Below, piece by piece: positions 41,070-49,848 of a DNA stretch of 64,000 bases (its first letter is position 1; each line of letters begins with the position of its first letter). The notes under the pieces are model-generated. The model ran no database searches, was not told the DNA's origin, and saw only the letters and a list, made by a program, of their open reading frames with translations. Source of the DNA: Anaerolineae bacterium (lineage in GTDB: Bacteria; Chloroflexota; Anaerolineae; Aggregatilineales; Phototrophicaceae); contig JAJEBK010000003.1 in NCBI GenBank assembly GCA_022823945.1, positions 32,454-96,453 on the forward strand. Direction: 5' to 3'. Both the position numbers and the translations under genes were made by a program.

Positions 41070-41585
41070 GTGGCCAGCATGGACGACAGCTTGAGCGCAT
41101 TTGAGGACGAGATCACTTATTGCGCGCGACATCCCGACCGCGATACGGGCTTGCGCTGCAATCGCTGCGAGCGGTATATGTGCGTCGAATGCGCCGTGCG
41201 CACGCCCATCGGGTATACCTGTCGTGAATGTGTGCGCGGGCACGAAGACAAGTTCTACGCCGGCACGATGACCGATTATGCGCTGGTGGCTGCGGTCGGC
41301 GCGGCTGGCGGCGCATTGACCGTCTTGCTGACCATGCTGGTCGGCGGCTTCTTCATCGTGGGATTGCTGCTGGCGCCGGCGCTGGGCGGGGCGCTTGCCC
41401 AATTCGCGCTGCAGCTGACAGGTCGGCGGCGAGGGCGGCATAGCGGACTGGTCTGCGCGGGCGGCGTGATGGCGGGCGGGTTGGCGGGAAGCCTGGCGAT
41501 CTTCGGCGGCGCGGGCTTGTTCACCCTGCTCTATCTGGCGCTGGCGGCTTCGGCAGCCTATACGCGCTTCAAAGTCTCGATATAA
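41070..41585 (+). CDS. B-box zinc finger membrane protein
   Basis: 171 residues from GTG 41070; ATG 41079 is an equal alternative. Residues about 15-60 form a B-box-like zinc site: YCARHPDRDTGLRCNRCERYMCVECAVRTPIGYTCRECVRGHEDKF, with C-x2-H, C-x2-C, C-x2-C and C-x2-C pairs. This finger is often found N-terminal to rhomboid or other membrane domains in bacteria. About four hydrophobic segments follow (YALVAAVGAAGGALTVLLTMLV; FFIVGLLLAPALGGALAQF; and two more). No rhomboid Ser/His pair is seen. Probably a small membrane protein of unknown role, coupled to recN 18 bases downstream. Confidence 0.75.
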   Translation: MASMDDSLSAFEDEITYCARHPDRDTGLRCNRCERYMCVECAVRTPIGYTCRECVRGHEDKFYAGTMTDYALVAAVGAAGGALTVLLTMLVGGFFIVGLLLAPALGGALAQFALQLTGRRRGRHSGLVCAGGVMAGGLAGSLAIFGGAGLFTLLYLALAASAAYTRFKVSI

Positions 41586-41603
41586 GGGCATTTCGATCAG
41601 ACC

Positions 41604-43331
41604 ATGCTGGAAGAATTGCGCATCCACAACTTTGCAGTGATAGACCGGCTCGAGCTGCATTTTCGCGCCGGCTTCCATGTTATCACTGGCGAGACCGGCG
41701 CGGGCAAGTCCATCCTCATCGATGCCGTGGAGTTGCTGCTGGGCGCTCGCGCCGACCCGGCATTTGTGCGCGCGGGCAGCGAACGCAGCATCATCGAAGG
41801 GGTCATCCGCCTGGACAAACGCGTCAAGAGCCTGCTGCAGCCAGCGCTGGAACGCGAAGAGCTGCTCGACCCCGACGACCCGGATTACCTGACGATCCGC
41901 CGCGAGATTCGCCGGCGCGGACGATCATCGGCGCGCATCAATGGCGTGCCCGTTCGCAGCGAGCTGCTGGCAGAAATCGGCGGCGAGCTATTCGACATCC
42001 ACGGGCAGAGCCAGCACTTGTCGCTGTTTCGCCCTCGCCGTCATATCGACCTGCTCGATCGCTATGCGGGCATTCTGGATGAACGCGCTGGGCTGGCCAC
42101 TTTGGTCGCCGACCTGGCTGAGGCGCAAGCCGAGATGCGCGCCCTGGCTGATGACAGCGTGGCATTGGCGCAGCAAGCCGAACTGCTGCGGCACGAATTG
42201 GACGAAATCCAGGCGGCCGACCTCGACCCCGCCGAAGAAGATACGTTGCAAAAAGAGCGCAACCGACTGGCCAACAGCGAGCAACTGGCGCAATTGGCAG
42301 GCGAGGCGGCGCGGCTGCTGGACGATGACGACCGTGGCGCAGTCGACAAATTGATGGAAGTGGCTGGAGCGCTGATGAAGCTGGCGCAGATCGACCCGCA
42401 GATGAACGAGCAGTATGACCTGGCCGAGACGCTAGCGCAGGGAGCGCAGGAATTGGCGCTGGAGTTGGCGCGCTATGCCGGCGACGCCGAATACGACCCG
42501 CTGCGGCTCAACGAACTGGAAGAGCGGCTGGAGCTAATCAAAGGGCTGAAACGCCGCCACAACGTCGACAGCGTGCGCGACATATTGGACTATGCGCGGC
42601 GCGCCCAAACCGAGCTGGAAAGCATCGACCACAGCGATGAGCGGCTGCAGGAACTGGGCGTACAGGAAGAGCGGCTGCTGCGGCAGATCGGCGACATCAG
42701 TTGGCGCTTGAGCCAGGCGCGGGCGCAAGCCGGGGCGGACTTGAGCGCGGCTGTCGTGCGTGAATTGACCGACCTGCGCATGGAACGGACGCGCTTTGAT
42801 GTGCGGCTGGCGCAGGCTGAGCATCCGGCCGGCTGCATCGTGGGCGATGCGCGCTACAAGTTTGACGCCAAAGGCCTGGACGATGTCGAGTTTCTGCTCA
42901 GCGCCAATCCAGGCGAACCGCTGCGTCCGCTGGCGAAAGTGGCCTCCGGCGGCGAGGCGGCGCGCATCATGCTGGCGCTGAAGCGGGTGCTGACCGCAGC
43001 CGACCAGACGCCCATCCTGATCTTCGACGAGGTCGACCAGGGCATCGGTGGACGGCTGGGCGCGGTGGTGGGCGAAAAGCTATGGTCGCTTTCCAACGAG
43101 CATCAAGTGCTGTGCGTGACGCATTTGCCGCAATTGGCGAGCTACGCCGATGCGCATTATCAAGCGCAGAAAGATCTACAAACGGCGCATGCGGCCACGC
43201 AGGTGCGGCAGCTGGCGGATGATGACGAGCGGGTGAGCGAGCTTGCCGATATGCTAGGCGCAGGGGGTTTGGCGGGCCTGCTGTCCGCGCGGGAATTGCT
43301 GGATGCTGCAAGAGGGGTGAAGCGGAAATAG
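41604..43331 (+). CDS. recN: DNA repair protein RecN
   Basis: 575 residues from ATG 41604. SMC-like ATPase acting in double-strand-break repair. Walker A ITGETGAGKSILIDAVELLLG at 27-47, the family LFDIHGQSQHLSLFRPRRHIDLLD near 130-152, long coiled coil about 160-370, signature VASGGEAARIMLALK near 452-466, Walker B TPILIFDEVDQGIGGRLGAVVG near 477-498, and the His switch VLCVTHLPQLASYAD near 509-523. Full length. Its 3' neighbour is the AT-richer DUF262 gene 68 bases on. Confidence 0.95.
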   Translation: MLEELRIHNFAVIDRLELHFRAGFHVITGETGAGKSILIDAVELLLGARADPAFVRAGSERSIIEGVIRLDKRVKSLLQPALEREELLDPDDPDYLTIRREIRRRGRSSARINGVPVRSELLAEIGGELFDIHGQSQHLSLFRPRRHIDLLDRYAGILDERAGLATLVADLAEAQAEMRALADDSVALAQQAELLRHELDEIQAADLDPAEEDTLQKERNRLANSEQLAQLAGEAARLLDDDDRGAVDKLMEVAGALMKLAQIDPQMNEQYDLAETLAQGAQELALELARYAGDAEYDPLRLNELEERLELIKGLKRRHNVDSVRDILDYARRAQTELESIDHSDERLQELGVQEERLLRQIGDISWRLSQARAQAGADLSAAVVRELTDLRMERTRFDVRLAQAEHPAGCIVGDARYKFDAKGLDDVEFLLSANPGEPLRPLAKVASGGEAARIMLALKRVLTAADQTPILIFDEVDQGIGGRLGAVVGEKLWSLSNEHQVLCVTHLPQLASYADAHYQAQKDLQTAHAATQVRQLADDDERVSELADMLGAGGLAGLLSARELLDAARGVKRK

Positions 43332-43399
43332 CCGCAGAGGGCACAGATATGTGTAGGGGCGGCGCTGTGGTATAGTGACGAGGTTGGATTAGGAGACAG

Positions 43400-45325
43400 A
43401 TGATGAAACTTTCTACGATAATTGACCATATCGACCAGGGTATTATCACACTTCCGCGATTTCAAAGAGGGTACGTCTGGAATCGCACTCAAGTCCGCAA
43501 ATTGATCCAATCTCTCTACAAGGACTACCCCATTGGCAGCCTACTTGTGTGGAAGACGAGTGCTGGTCATCAAGATGTCAGAGGTGAACTAAGAGCGGAT
43601 TTAGGCACTTACGAATTGCTTCTAGATGGGCAGCAGCGTGTGACTTCGCTTTATGGCATCATAAAGGATAAGGTTCCGGTATTCTCTGACAGCAACACGC
43701 ACGCATTCAAGAATCTGTATTTCAATGTGGATACAGAAGAATTCGAGTTTTACGGCAAAACAAAGATGCAGCATAACCATCGTTGGGTCTCAGTTACAGA
43801 AATGATGCAAAGGGATTCGGGCGAGATTATCCAGCGATTTGTAACGGATCCGAACCTTACAAAATATATCAGCCGAATTACCAGGATATCGAGTATCAAA
43901 TCCAAGGATTTACATATCGAATTAGTTGGCAGCGACAAAGATATGGACACAGTTGTCGATATCTTTAACCATGTGAACAGTGGCGGTACAAAACTGTCTA
44001 AGGGTGATTTGGCGCTAGCTAAAATATGCTCTTACTGGCCCCAAGCTCGGGAAGAAATGCAAGCTCGTCTAGAGAAATGGGCAGGTACGGGCTATCACTT
44101 CAATCTTGACTGGATGCTTCGTTGCATCAACGCCGTATTGACCGGGCATTCGGACTTCGCAGAACTCGACCGACATAACTTTAGGGCCGAAGATATCCAC
44201 AATGGCTTGCAACGAGCGGAACAACATGTCGACAAGGCACTAGCGATGTTCAAAGTGCGGCTCGGATTGGATCATAGCCATGTTCTGGGCAGTCCCAACT
44301 CTCTTCCAGCAATCGTTCGATTCTTTGATAAGTTACAAACGCCGCCAGACACGCGAACACAAGACAGGCTCTTGTATTGGTATATTCATGCCATGCTATG
44401 GGGACGATATTCGGGCCCAGTAGAGACAGTAATTCGTCAAGACATTATGGCGGTTGACGACAATGATGACGCTGTAGCAGCGTTAATTGAAAGGCTGCGA
44501 TTTAATCGCGGGCATCTCGCAGTTTACGCACAGGATTTTGAAGGCTCATCACGAGGCAGCCGGTTTTATCCTTTCCTATATTTGCTGACTCGAGTATCCG
44601 ATACACTCGACTTCAGAGAAGGATTCGGCATAATGCAAGGTCTGCCAGGCGAAGATCACCAGCTTGAACTCCATCACATCTTCCCCAAAGCGAAACTGTA
44701 CAAGCATGGCTATCAGCGCAAAGAGGTTAATGCTCTAGCCAACTTCACCTTCCTTTTCAAGAAGACCAACCGATATATTGGTGATACTTCGCCAGAAGAC
44801 TACTTTCCCAAATACAAATCCATGAACGCAGATGTCCTCGCCTCCCATTGGATACCTGACAACCCCGAACTATGGAAAATCGAAAACTACCGCGAATTTC
44901 TTGCTGCCCGACGCGAGCTCCTGGCAAAAGCCGCCAACGGCTTCCTCGACCAACTCTATCATGGCGAGATTCCCGAAACCGAAGCGCCAACACTTGCTCC
45001 AGTCCAGATAGACGTGCCCCGCCCAAGCAGCATCGCCAGCGACGAAGAAGAAGCTGCCCTGCTGCAAGTGATGGACTGGATGAAAGACAAGGGGCTGCCC
45101 AGCGGGGAAATGGGATACGAATTACCTCTGGCAGAAAACGGCGACACCATCGTACTTGACCTCGCCTGGCCCAATGGCATCCAAGTAGGGTTCAGTCGAA
45201 AAGCCGCCCTGCTGATTGATGAGACACCCGACACGCTCGAAATCGTCAATCACTCGGACTACGAGTATTTTACGAATGTCGACGAATTGAAGCGGCATGT
45301 AGAACGCGAAATCCTAGGCGAATAG
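43400..45325 (+). CDS. DUF262 / HNH (GmrSD-like) protein, possible defence nuclease
   Basis: 641 residues from ATG 43400 (TAGGAGACAG upstream). DUF262 part: LPRFQRGYVWNRTQVRKLI (18-36) and LLLDGQQRVTSLYGI (73-87), the DGQQR nucleotide-hydrolysis motif of GmrS-type, ParB/Srx-like domains. The C-terminal DUF1524-like HNH site: ELHHIFPKAKL (423-433) with Asn444/448 and Asn457 in NALANFTFLFKKTNRYIG. This single-chain layout is that of GmrSD/BrxU-type type IV restriction of modified DNA. A further acidic domain covers about 560-641. The first two thirds are clearly richer in A/T than the flanking genes, suggesting transfer. No methylase or other defence gene is beside it, so the role in defence is inference from family. 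Confidence 0.8.
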   Translation: MMKLSTIIDHIDQGIITLPRFQRGYVWNRTQVRKLIQSLYKDYPIGSLLVWKTSAGHQDVRGELRADLGTYELLLDGQQRVTSLYGIIKDKVPVFSDSNTHAFKNLYFNVDTEEFEFYGKTKMQHNHRWVSVTEMMQRDSGEIIQRFVTDPNLTKYISRITRISSIKSKDLHIELVGSDKDMDTVVDIFNHVNSGGTKLSKGDLALAKICSYWPQAREEMQARLEKWAGTGYHFNLDWMLRCINAVLTGHSDFAELDRHNFRAEDIHNGLQRAEQHVDKALAMFKVRLGLDHSHVLGSPNSLPAIVRFFDKLQTPPDTRTQDRLLYWYIHAMLWGRYSGPVETVIRQDIMAVDDNDDAVAALIERLRFNRGHLAVYAQDFEGSSRGSRFYPFLYLLTRVSDTLDFREGFGIMQGLPGEDHQLELHHIFPKAKLYKHGYQRKEVNALANFTFLFKKTNRYIGDTSPEDYFPKYKSMNADVLASHWIPDNPELWKIENYREFLAARRELLAKAANGFLDQLYHGEIPETEAPTLAPVQIDVPRPSSIASDEEEAALLQVMDWMKDKGLPSGEMGYELPLAENGDTIVLDLAWPNGIQVGFSRKAALLIDETPDTLEIVNHSDYEYFTNVDELKRHVEREILGE

Positions 45326-45394
45326 CCACCATGTAAGAATCCCGCCCCGCCCCTCGTCCAGTATGTGCAAGAGGTGGACATCGGGAGAGACGCC

Positions 45395-45679
45395 ATGCAC
45401 GAACAGCACAATGGCGACCCAATGCAGCGACTCTTTGACTTCGTGGCCAATGCGCCCGCCGACGAATCGCTGATCAAGATGGACTGCAATGACTGCTGCG
45501 AAAAAATCACGCAGTTGGCGGAGCAGGTGGCCAATGGTGCCGACCTGAACGAAATCTGGCCCGAGATGCAGAAGTTCATGCGCTATTGGGACGATTGCCG
45601 CGAAGAATTTGAAGCGCTGGTGGCGGTGCTGCAAGCAGAAAAGGCGCTGGGCGGCTTCGACTTTTCGGCATTGGAATAA
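45395..45679 (+). CDS. Small conserved-looking acidic protein with C-x2-CC motif
   Basis: 94 residues from ATG 45395 (GGGAGAC upstream). DCNDCCEKITQLAEQVANGADLNEIWPEM then MRYWDDCREEFEALVAVL: an all-helical protein with a D-C-x2-C-C motif and a third C in DDCREEFEAL, resembling the small zinc-finger or anti-sigma-type helical proteins common in Chloroflexota. I recall this pattern but not a named family. Follows the DUF262 gene by 69 bases and precedes a repeat and trxB. Confidence 0.6.
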   Translation: MHEQHNGDPMQRLFDFVANAPADESLIKMDCNDCCEKITQLAEQVANGADLNEIWPEMQKFMRYWDDCREEFEALVAVLQAEKALGGFDFSALE

Positions 45680-45762
45680 TCTTCATTGCTAGCCATTTTT
45701 TGTCGACCTTGCGCCAATACAATCATCAAAGTTTGACCAGGGTACATAGTCAAGTTAGCACT

Positions 45763-45805
45763 CCCTTCCCTCATTTTGGGGGGAAGGGCTGGGGATGGGG
45801 GAACA
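45763..45805. repeat. Family A repeat directly before trxB
   Basis: CCCTTCCCTCATTTTGGGGG, GAAGGGCTGGGG, ATGGGGGAACA, then the trxB ATG. Same orientation and almost the same spacing to the ATG as the copy before the sulfatase gene. Confidence 0.85.
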
Positions 45806-46765
45806 ATGAAAAAAGAACGGGTCGTTATCATTGGCAGCGGACCAGCCGGCTTGACCGCCGCGCTCTACACCGCCCGCGCGCAACTGGCGCCTGTCGTCAT
45901 CGCTGGCGAACAACTGGGCGGGCAAGTCGCTATCACGCACGAAATCGAGAATTATCCCGGCTTCCCCGATGGGCTTAGCGGTCCCGAGCTGGTCGAACGC
46001 ATGAAGCAGCACGCGGAGAACTTCGGCGCGAAGGTCGAATTCGACCTGGTAGAAAGCGTCGATTTCAGCCGCGGCTCGCCCTTTGCCGTCAAGACTTATG
46101 GCGAAGAGTTCCTGGCCGACTCGGTCATCGTGACGATCGGCGCAGACCCGCGCAAGCTAGGTGTGCCCGGCGAGGCAGAATTCACCGGCACGGGCGTCAG
46201 CTATTGCGGCACCTGCGATGGCTTCTTCTTCCGCGGCAAAGATATTGTCGTGGTCGGCGGCGGCGATTCTGCGCTGGAAGAGGGCATCTTTTTGACGCGC
46301 TTCGCCAACAGCGTCAACATCATCCATCGCCGCGATGCCCTGCGCGCCGGCGTCCAACTGCAGCAGCGGGCGTTCAACAACGACAAAATCAGCTTCACCT
46401 GGAACAGCGTGGTCGAAGAGATCATCGGCGATAGCGGCGGCGTCAACGCGGTGCGCCTGCGCAATACGCAAACGGGCGAGCAGACGCTGCACCCGACCGA
46501 TGGCGTCTTCATCTTCATCGGGCACGACCCCAACAACGCCGTCTTTGGCGACCAGATCGCGCTGAACGAAAATGGCTATATCATCACCGACCAGCGCTAT
46601 CGCACCAATGTCGATGGCGTCTTCGCCGCGGGCGAAATCCAGGACGAGATTTGGCGGCAGGTGGCGACATCGGTCGGACAAGGCACATCAGCGGCCATGG
46701 CGGCCATCCAGTGGCTCGAAGCGCGCGAAGACAGCCTGCAAGCGCTGGATGCCGTGCCGGCCTAG
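45806..46765 (+). CDS. trxB: Thioredoxin reductase
   Basis: 319 residues from ATG 45806; the frame is open ten codons upstream into the repeat. FAD/NADPH enzyme reducing thioredoxin. FAD site [20 protein letters not shown] (6-25), redox pair Cys134-Cys137 in [16 protein letters not shown] site [21 protein letters not shown] (147-167) with HRRDALRA, and the C-terminal FAD motif [28 protein letters not shown] near 279-306, where GEIQD replaces the usual GDV/C-D. Thioredoxin is not in the window. Ribosome site is supplied by the G-rich end of the repeat. Confidence 0.93.
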   Translation: MKKERVVIIGSGPAGLTAALYTARAQLAPVVIAGEQLGGQVAITHEIENYPGFPDGLSGPELVERMKQHAENFGAKVEFDLVESVDFSRGSPFAVKTYGEEFLADSVIVTIGADPRKLGVPGEAEFTGTGVSYCGTCDGFFFRGKDIVVVGGGDSALEEGIFLTRFANSVNIIHRRDALRAGVQLQQRAFNNDKISFTWNSVVEEIIGDSGGVNAVRLRNTQTGEQTLHPTDGVFIFIGHDPNNAVFGDQIALNENGYIITDQRYRTNVDGVFAAGEIQDEIWRQVATSVGQGTSAAMAAIQWLEAREDSLQALDAVPA

Positions 46766-46801
46766 CGCGGAAAATGCACTCCCCTTTCAGATCCTTCGTG
46801 A

Positions 46802-47233
46802 TTAGGGTTGCGTTTGCTCTGTATCAGTTGGCAATTGACGCTGGACTGGCGTGGCTGTCTCTCCTGGACCGATTGCAGGCGCTGGGGCAGCGCTCACACG
46901 CCACGCGGTTCTAACTCGGCTGATTGCCGCACCGGCGGTAAAAACGCCAATAGGAACGCTCGATATCAAGCTGATCTCAATTAACGCGCCAGCCGAAATG
47001 GCAAACAAAATTGGCAGTACTAGCAACAGCGGGATGGTGTTTGAAGTGACCAGACTGGTCATATTGTATATGAATGTGAATGTTTGTTGACGTTTTACAA
47101 TGTTGATAACTTCTCTGCCACCATCGGGAATGGATTCCTGGTAACCTTTGATTATTGAATGATGCGGAACTATTCCAGCGTACGCTTCAAACTCAACGCT
47201 TTGCAATTCCCTTTCGCCAGACTCTTCTGACAT
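46802..47233 (-). CDS. DUF2335-like small membrane protein (tentative)
   Basis: 143 residues. N-terminal part SVEFEAYAGIVPHHSIIKGYQESIPDGGREVINIVKRQQTFTF is like the DUF2335 pattern (G.lP.p..l..Y....P....ri...ae.Q...). Two hydrophobic segments follow (NTIPLLLVLPILFAISAGALI; ISSVPIGVFTAGAAI) and a Pro/Thr-rich tail. Probably cytoplasmic N-terminus with a membrane hairpin. Base composition is more A/T-rich than the flanks. Twelve bases downstream of the small gene at 47245, so probably one transcript. Role unknown; DUF2335 genes often lie on mobile or accessory regions. Confidence 0.5.
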   Translation of the reverse strand: MSEESGERELQSVEFEAYAGIVPHHSIIKGYQESIPDGGREVINIVKRQQTFTFIYNMTSLVTSNTIPLLLVLPILFAISAGALIEISLISSVPIGVFTAGAAISRVRTAWRVSAAPAPAIGPGETATPVQRQLPTDTEQTQP

Positions 47234-47244
47234 ATCGCATATTC

Positions 47245-47505
47245 CTATTTTTCAGCAGGGTTAACTCCAGTTGACAATGTCAACTCCAACATGGCTGATC
47301 GGATGTAATCTCCTGTGGCCAGCCAACAGTTACGAATGGCTTCATTTTGCACATAAACGAGATCGGCTATGCTAGCCGGCTTTGCCACTTCCGACATGGC
47401 TGTCATCGCAATTTCTGTCCCTCGATACCAAGCGTCGTGGTTGACTAGCCAATCTTGTTTGCTCATTTTCGAAGACGCAATGTACATCGCCTGATTCTCC
47501 CGCAT
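47245..47505 (-). CDS. Small hypothetical protein
   Basis: 86 residues at most; the ATGs at residues 7 or 14 are alternative starts. SKQDWLVNHDAWYRGTEIAMTAMSEVAKPASIADLVYVQNEAIRNCWLATGDYIRSAMLELT is helical and amphipathic, without signal or membrane segment. The layout recalls phasin-like helical proteins, but this is weak. Pairs with the DUF2335-like gene. A/T-richer than the neighbours. Confidence 0.45.
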   Translation of the reverse strand: MRENQAMYIASSKMSKQDWLVNHDAWYRGTEIAMTAMSEVAKPASIADLVYVQNEAIRNCWLATGDYIRSAMLELTLSTGVNPAEK

Positions 47506-47614
47506 TCTCCACTACATAACTTAGCAGCGGAAACTGACTATATGAAGTCTATCTTAGCATTTACAATGCTAATCTGTCAAAATGAGTATTGTCCAGCAAA
47601 GAGCAATCGTCCCG

Positions 47615-48658
47615 CTACAACACGACACCGGCATAAGCCGCTTCGACATTGTCGCGCACCTGGTCGCAGAATGCCTGGTCGATGACGGCGTCGTGATAGA
47701 TGCCGTACCACAAGCCAGCAGCGCGCACGAAATCCCGCATATTCAGCAGGGCATGCGAGACATCGTCCCAGCTGATGCCCATGGCTTGCGGGCGGATATC
47801 GACGCCAGCGCGCACAATCGCCGCCAGCATCTGTTCGGCGTGGTCAGCGTGCAGCAGCGAGCCGACATAGATGCCTAGGCAAACCGGCTGCCCATGGATG
47901 AACTTCACCCCCGTGTGGTATTCCAGCGCATAAAACAGGAAGTGGTCTGCGCCTTCGATCGGGCGTGGATTCCAGCCCAGATTATGAAATGCCGCCCCGC
48001 CCCAGCGATTCGCCAGCATCAAGGTGCGGATGCCTTTCTCGTTGACCTCGCGGATATCGTCCAGCGCCTGCATCACGCTCGCCAGCACCGCCTGGGCTTC
48101 GTCGACCAGGACCTGGTCGTAGGGCCATTTGTCTTCGACATGTCCCTGCGCCTGGGCATAACGCCAATCGGCATGGGCGGTGTGATAGCAGAGGATCTCG
48201 CAGATGCCGCTGCGGTTCACGACCGGCGGCGCGCTTTGAATCACATCAAAGTCCACATAAACCGCCTCGGGCACCGCCCAGTAGACATAACGGACATTGC
48301 CAGCGAAGCGCAACCCACAACGATGACCAAAGGCAGCGTTGACCGACATGGAAGTCGGCGCCTGGAAGAGCGGCAGCCCCAGCGCCCAGGCGAAGTACTT
48401 GGCGACATCCAGCGCCTGCCCGCCGCCCAAGCCGATGATGCTGCGACAGTGGGGCAGCTTGGCCAGCTCGCCCTTTAGTTCGTCGCCGTCTATGGTCGTG
48501 ACGATGTAGGGACCAGCCAGGTTGTCATCAAAATTGTGTGCGAAGAGCTCCCACAGATCGTCCATGGTCACAACCAGATAGGGCTGATGAGCGATATTGG
48601 GCAGCTCGGCGATCAAGTTGCGGCCGAAAATTGTGGTGAAGCCAGGGCGGTCGTGCAT
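47615..48658 (-). CDS. Iron-alcohol-dehydrogenase-fold enzyme, sn-glycerol-1-phosphate dehydrogenase-like
   Basis: 347 residues from ATG 48658 (AGAGG seven bases before); the frame is open 108 codons upstream, across the divergent gene's promoter. NAD(P) site IIGLGGGQALDVAKYFAWALGLPLFQAPTSMSVNAAF near 85-121. Metal ligands: SGICEILCYHTAHADW near 160 (here Glu where G1P or glycerol dehydrogenases have Asp), His in EGADHFLFYALEYHTG near 245, and His in VKFIHGQPVCLG near 262. The family covers G1P, glycerol and dehydroquinate-type enzymes; I place it nearest to G1PDH but substrate is uncertain. Confidence 0.68.
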   Translation of the reverse strand: MHDRPGFTTIFGRNLIAELPNIAHQPYLVVTMDDLWELFAHNFDDNLAGPYIVTTIDGDELKGELAKLPHCRSIIGLGGGQALDVAKYFAWALGLPLFQAPTSMSVNAAFGHRCGLRFAGNVRYVYWAVPEAVYVDFDVIQSAPPVVNRSGICEILCYHTAHADWRYAQAQGHVEDKWPYDQVLVDEAQAVLASVMQALDDIREVNEKGIRTLMLANRWGGAAFHNLGWNPRPIEGADHFLFYALEYHTGVKFIHGQPVCLGIYVGSLLHADHAEQMLAAIVRAGVDIRPQAMGISWDDVSHALLNMRDFVRAAGLWYGIYHDAVIDQAFCDQVRDNVEAAYAGVVL

Positions 48659-48828
48659 TATGTGTCCTCTCATGCAAGTGGCAGATGCACTTCGATTATA
48701 TCGGCTATATCGACAATGAATATTTTCACCTCTCATCCTCCGGAAGTGTCTACCTTGTCTCTCATAATGCATCTTGGTTACACTGCAAGCATCTTTCCTT
48801 GCGCCGAAGCGAAACGGAAGCCCCCAAT

Positions 48829-49773
48829 ATGTTGAAAGATCCGCAGCAAGTCTCCGCCGCCCTGCGAGAGCAGCAGTATATCGCCACAGACGAAATCGCG
48901 ACTGTCGCCTTCCTGGCGGAAAAGCTGGGCAAACCGCTGCTGGTGGAAGGACCGGCCGGCGTCGGCAAAACCGAATTGGCAAAAGCCTGGTCGGGAGCTT
49001 CGAGCCGTCCTCTCATCCGCCTGCAGTGTTACGAAGGTCTGGACGAAAGCAAGGCGCTCTATGAATGGGAATATGCCAAGCAAATGCTCTATACCCAACT
49101 GCTGCGCGACAAGCTCAGCGACCTGTTGGCTGCGGCCGACACATTGCGACAAGCCGCCGACCGCCTGGGCGAAGAAGATGATGTTTTTTTCAGCGAGCGC
49201 TTTCTGCTGGCGAGGCCCCTGCTGGCGGCGCTGACATCCGATGAACCCGTCGTGCTGCTGATAGACGAGATCGACCGCGCCGATGCCGAATTCGAGGCTT
49301 TTCTGCTGGAAATCCTCAGCGACTTCCAGGTGTCTATCCCCGAGCTCGGCACCATTAGCGCGCGCCACCACCCCAGCGTCGTGCTCACCAGCAACAATAC
49401 GCGCGAATTGTCCGAAGCGCTCAAACGCCGCTGCCTCTACCTGTTTGTCGATTATCCCAGCCACGAAGCCGAGTTGAACATCGTCAAGCTGCGCGTGCCC
49501 GATCTGAGCGACAAGCTGGCGCGGCAGACTGTAGAAGTCGTGCAAGGCATGCGCCGGCTCGACCTGAAGAAAAATCCCAGCGTTTCCGAGACGATCGACT
49601 GGGCGAAAGCGCTGGTCATGCTCAACGCCGACAACATCGACCAGAAAACCCTGGAAACTACCTTGACTGTCCTGCTCAAGCATGAAAGCGATGTGCAAAA
49701 GGCGCGTCGTCAGCTGCAGCAGGCGCGTGAAAGCGACAGGCAACATCCTCGCCGCCGCTCTGATTGGAATTAA
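48829..49773 (+). CDS. MoxR-family AAA ATPase, CoxD-like
   Basis: 314 residues from ATG 48829. Walker A LLVEGPAGVGKTELAKAW near 38-55, Walker B PVVLLIDEIDRADAEFEAFLLEIL near 140-163, sensor 1 HHPSVVLTSNNTRELSEALKRRCLYLF near 180-206 with the Arg finger. QCYEGLDESKALYEWEYAKQML after Walker A is typical for the CoxD branch. Such ATPases act with VWA proteins; the CoxE-type partner in this window is at 16196, 31 kb away. Transcribed divergently from the dehydrogenase gene. Tail is basic (KARRQLQQARESDRQHPRRR). Confidence 0.87.
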   Translation: MLKDPQQVSAALREQQYIATDEIATVAFLAEKLGKPLLVEGPAGVGKTELAKAWSGASSRPLIRLQCYEGLDESKALYEWEYAKQMLYTQLLRDKLSDLLAAADTLRQAADRLGEEDDVFFSERFLLARPLLAALTSDEPVVLLIDEIDRADAEFEAFLLEILSDFQVSIPELGTISARHHPSVVLTSNNTRELSEALKRRCLYLFVDYPSHEAELNIVKLRVPDLSDKLARQTVEVVQGMRRLDLKKNPSVSETIDWAKALVMLNADNIDQKTLETTLTVLLKHESDVQKARRQLQQARESDRQHPRRRSDWN

Positions 49774-49848
49774 CGGGAGAGCCAGGAGTGGCTTTGGAAA
49801 ACCGGACGCTTTATGCCCGCTGCTTAGGGCGCGTTTTTTGCCCGGCCA

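Noticed and set aside
47615..48982. A start 108 codons upstream for the dehydrogenase-like gene
   Set aside because: The extra part is Arg-rich, crosses the divergent MoxR gene start and has no family similarity; ATG 48658 has a good ribosome site.
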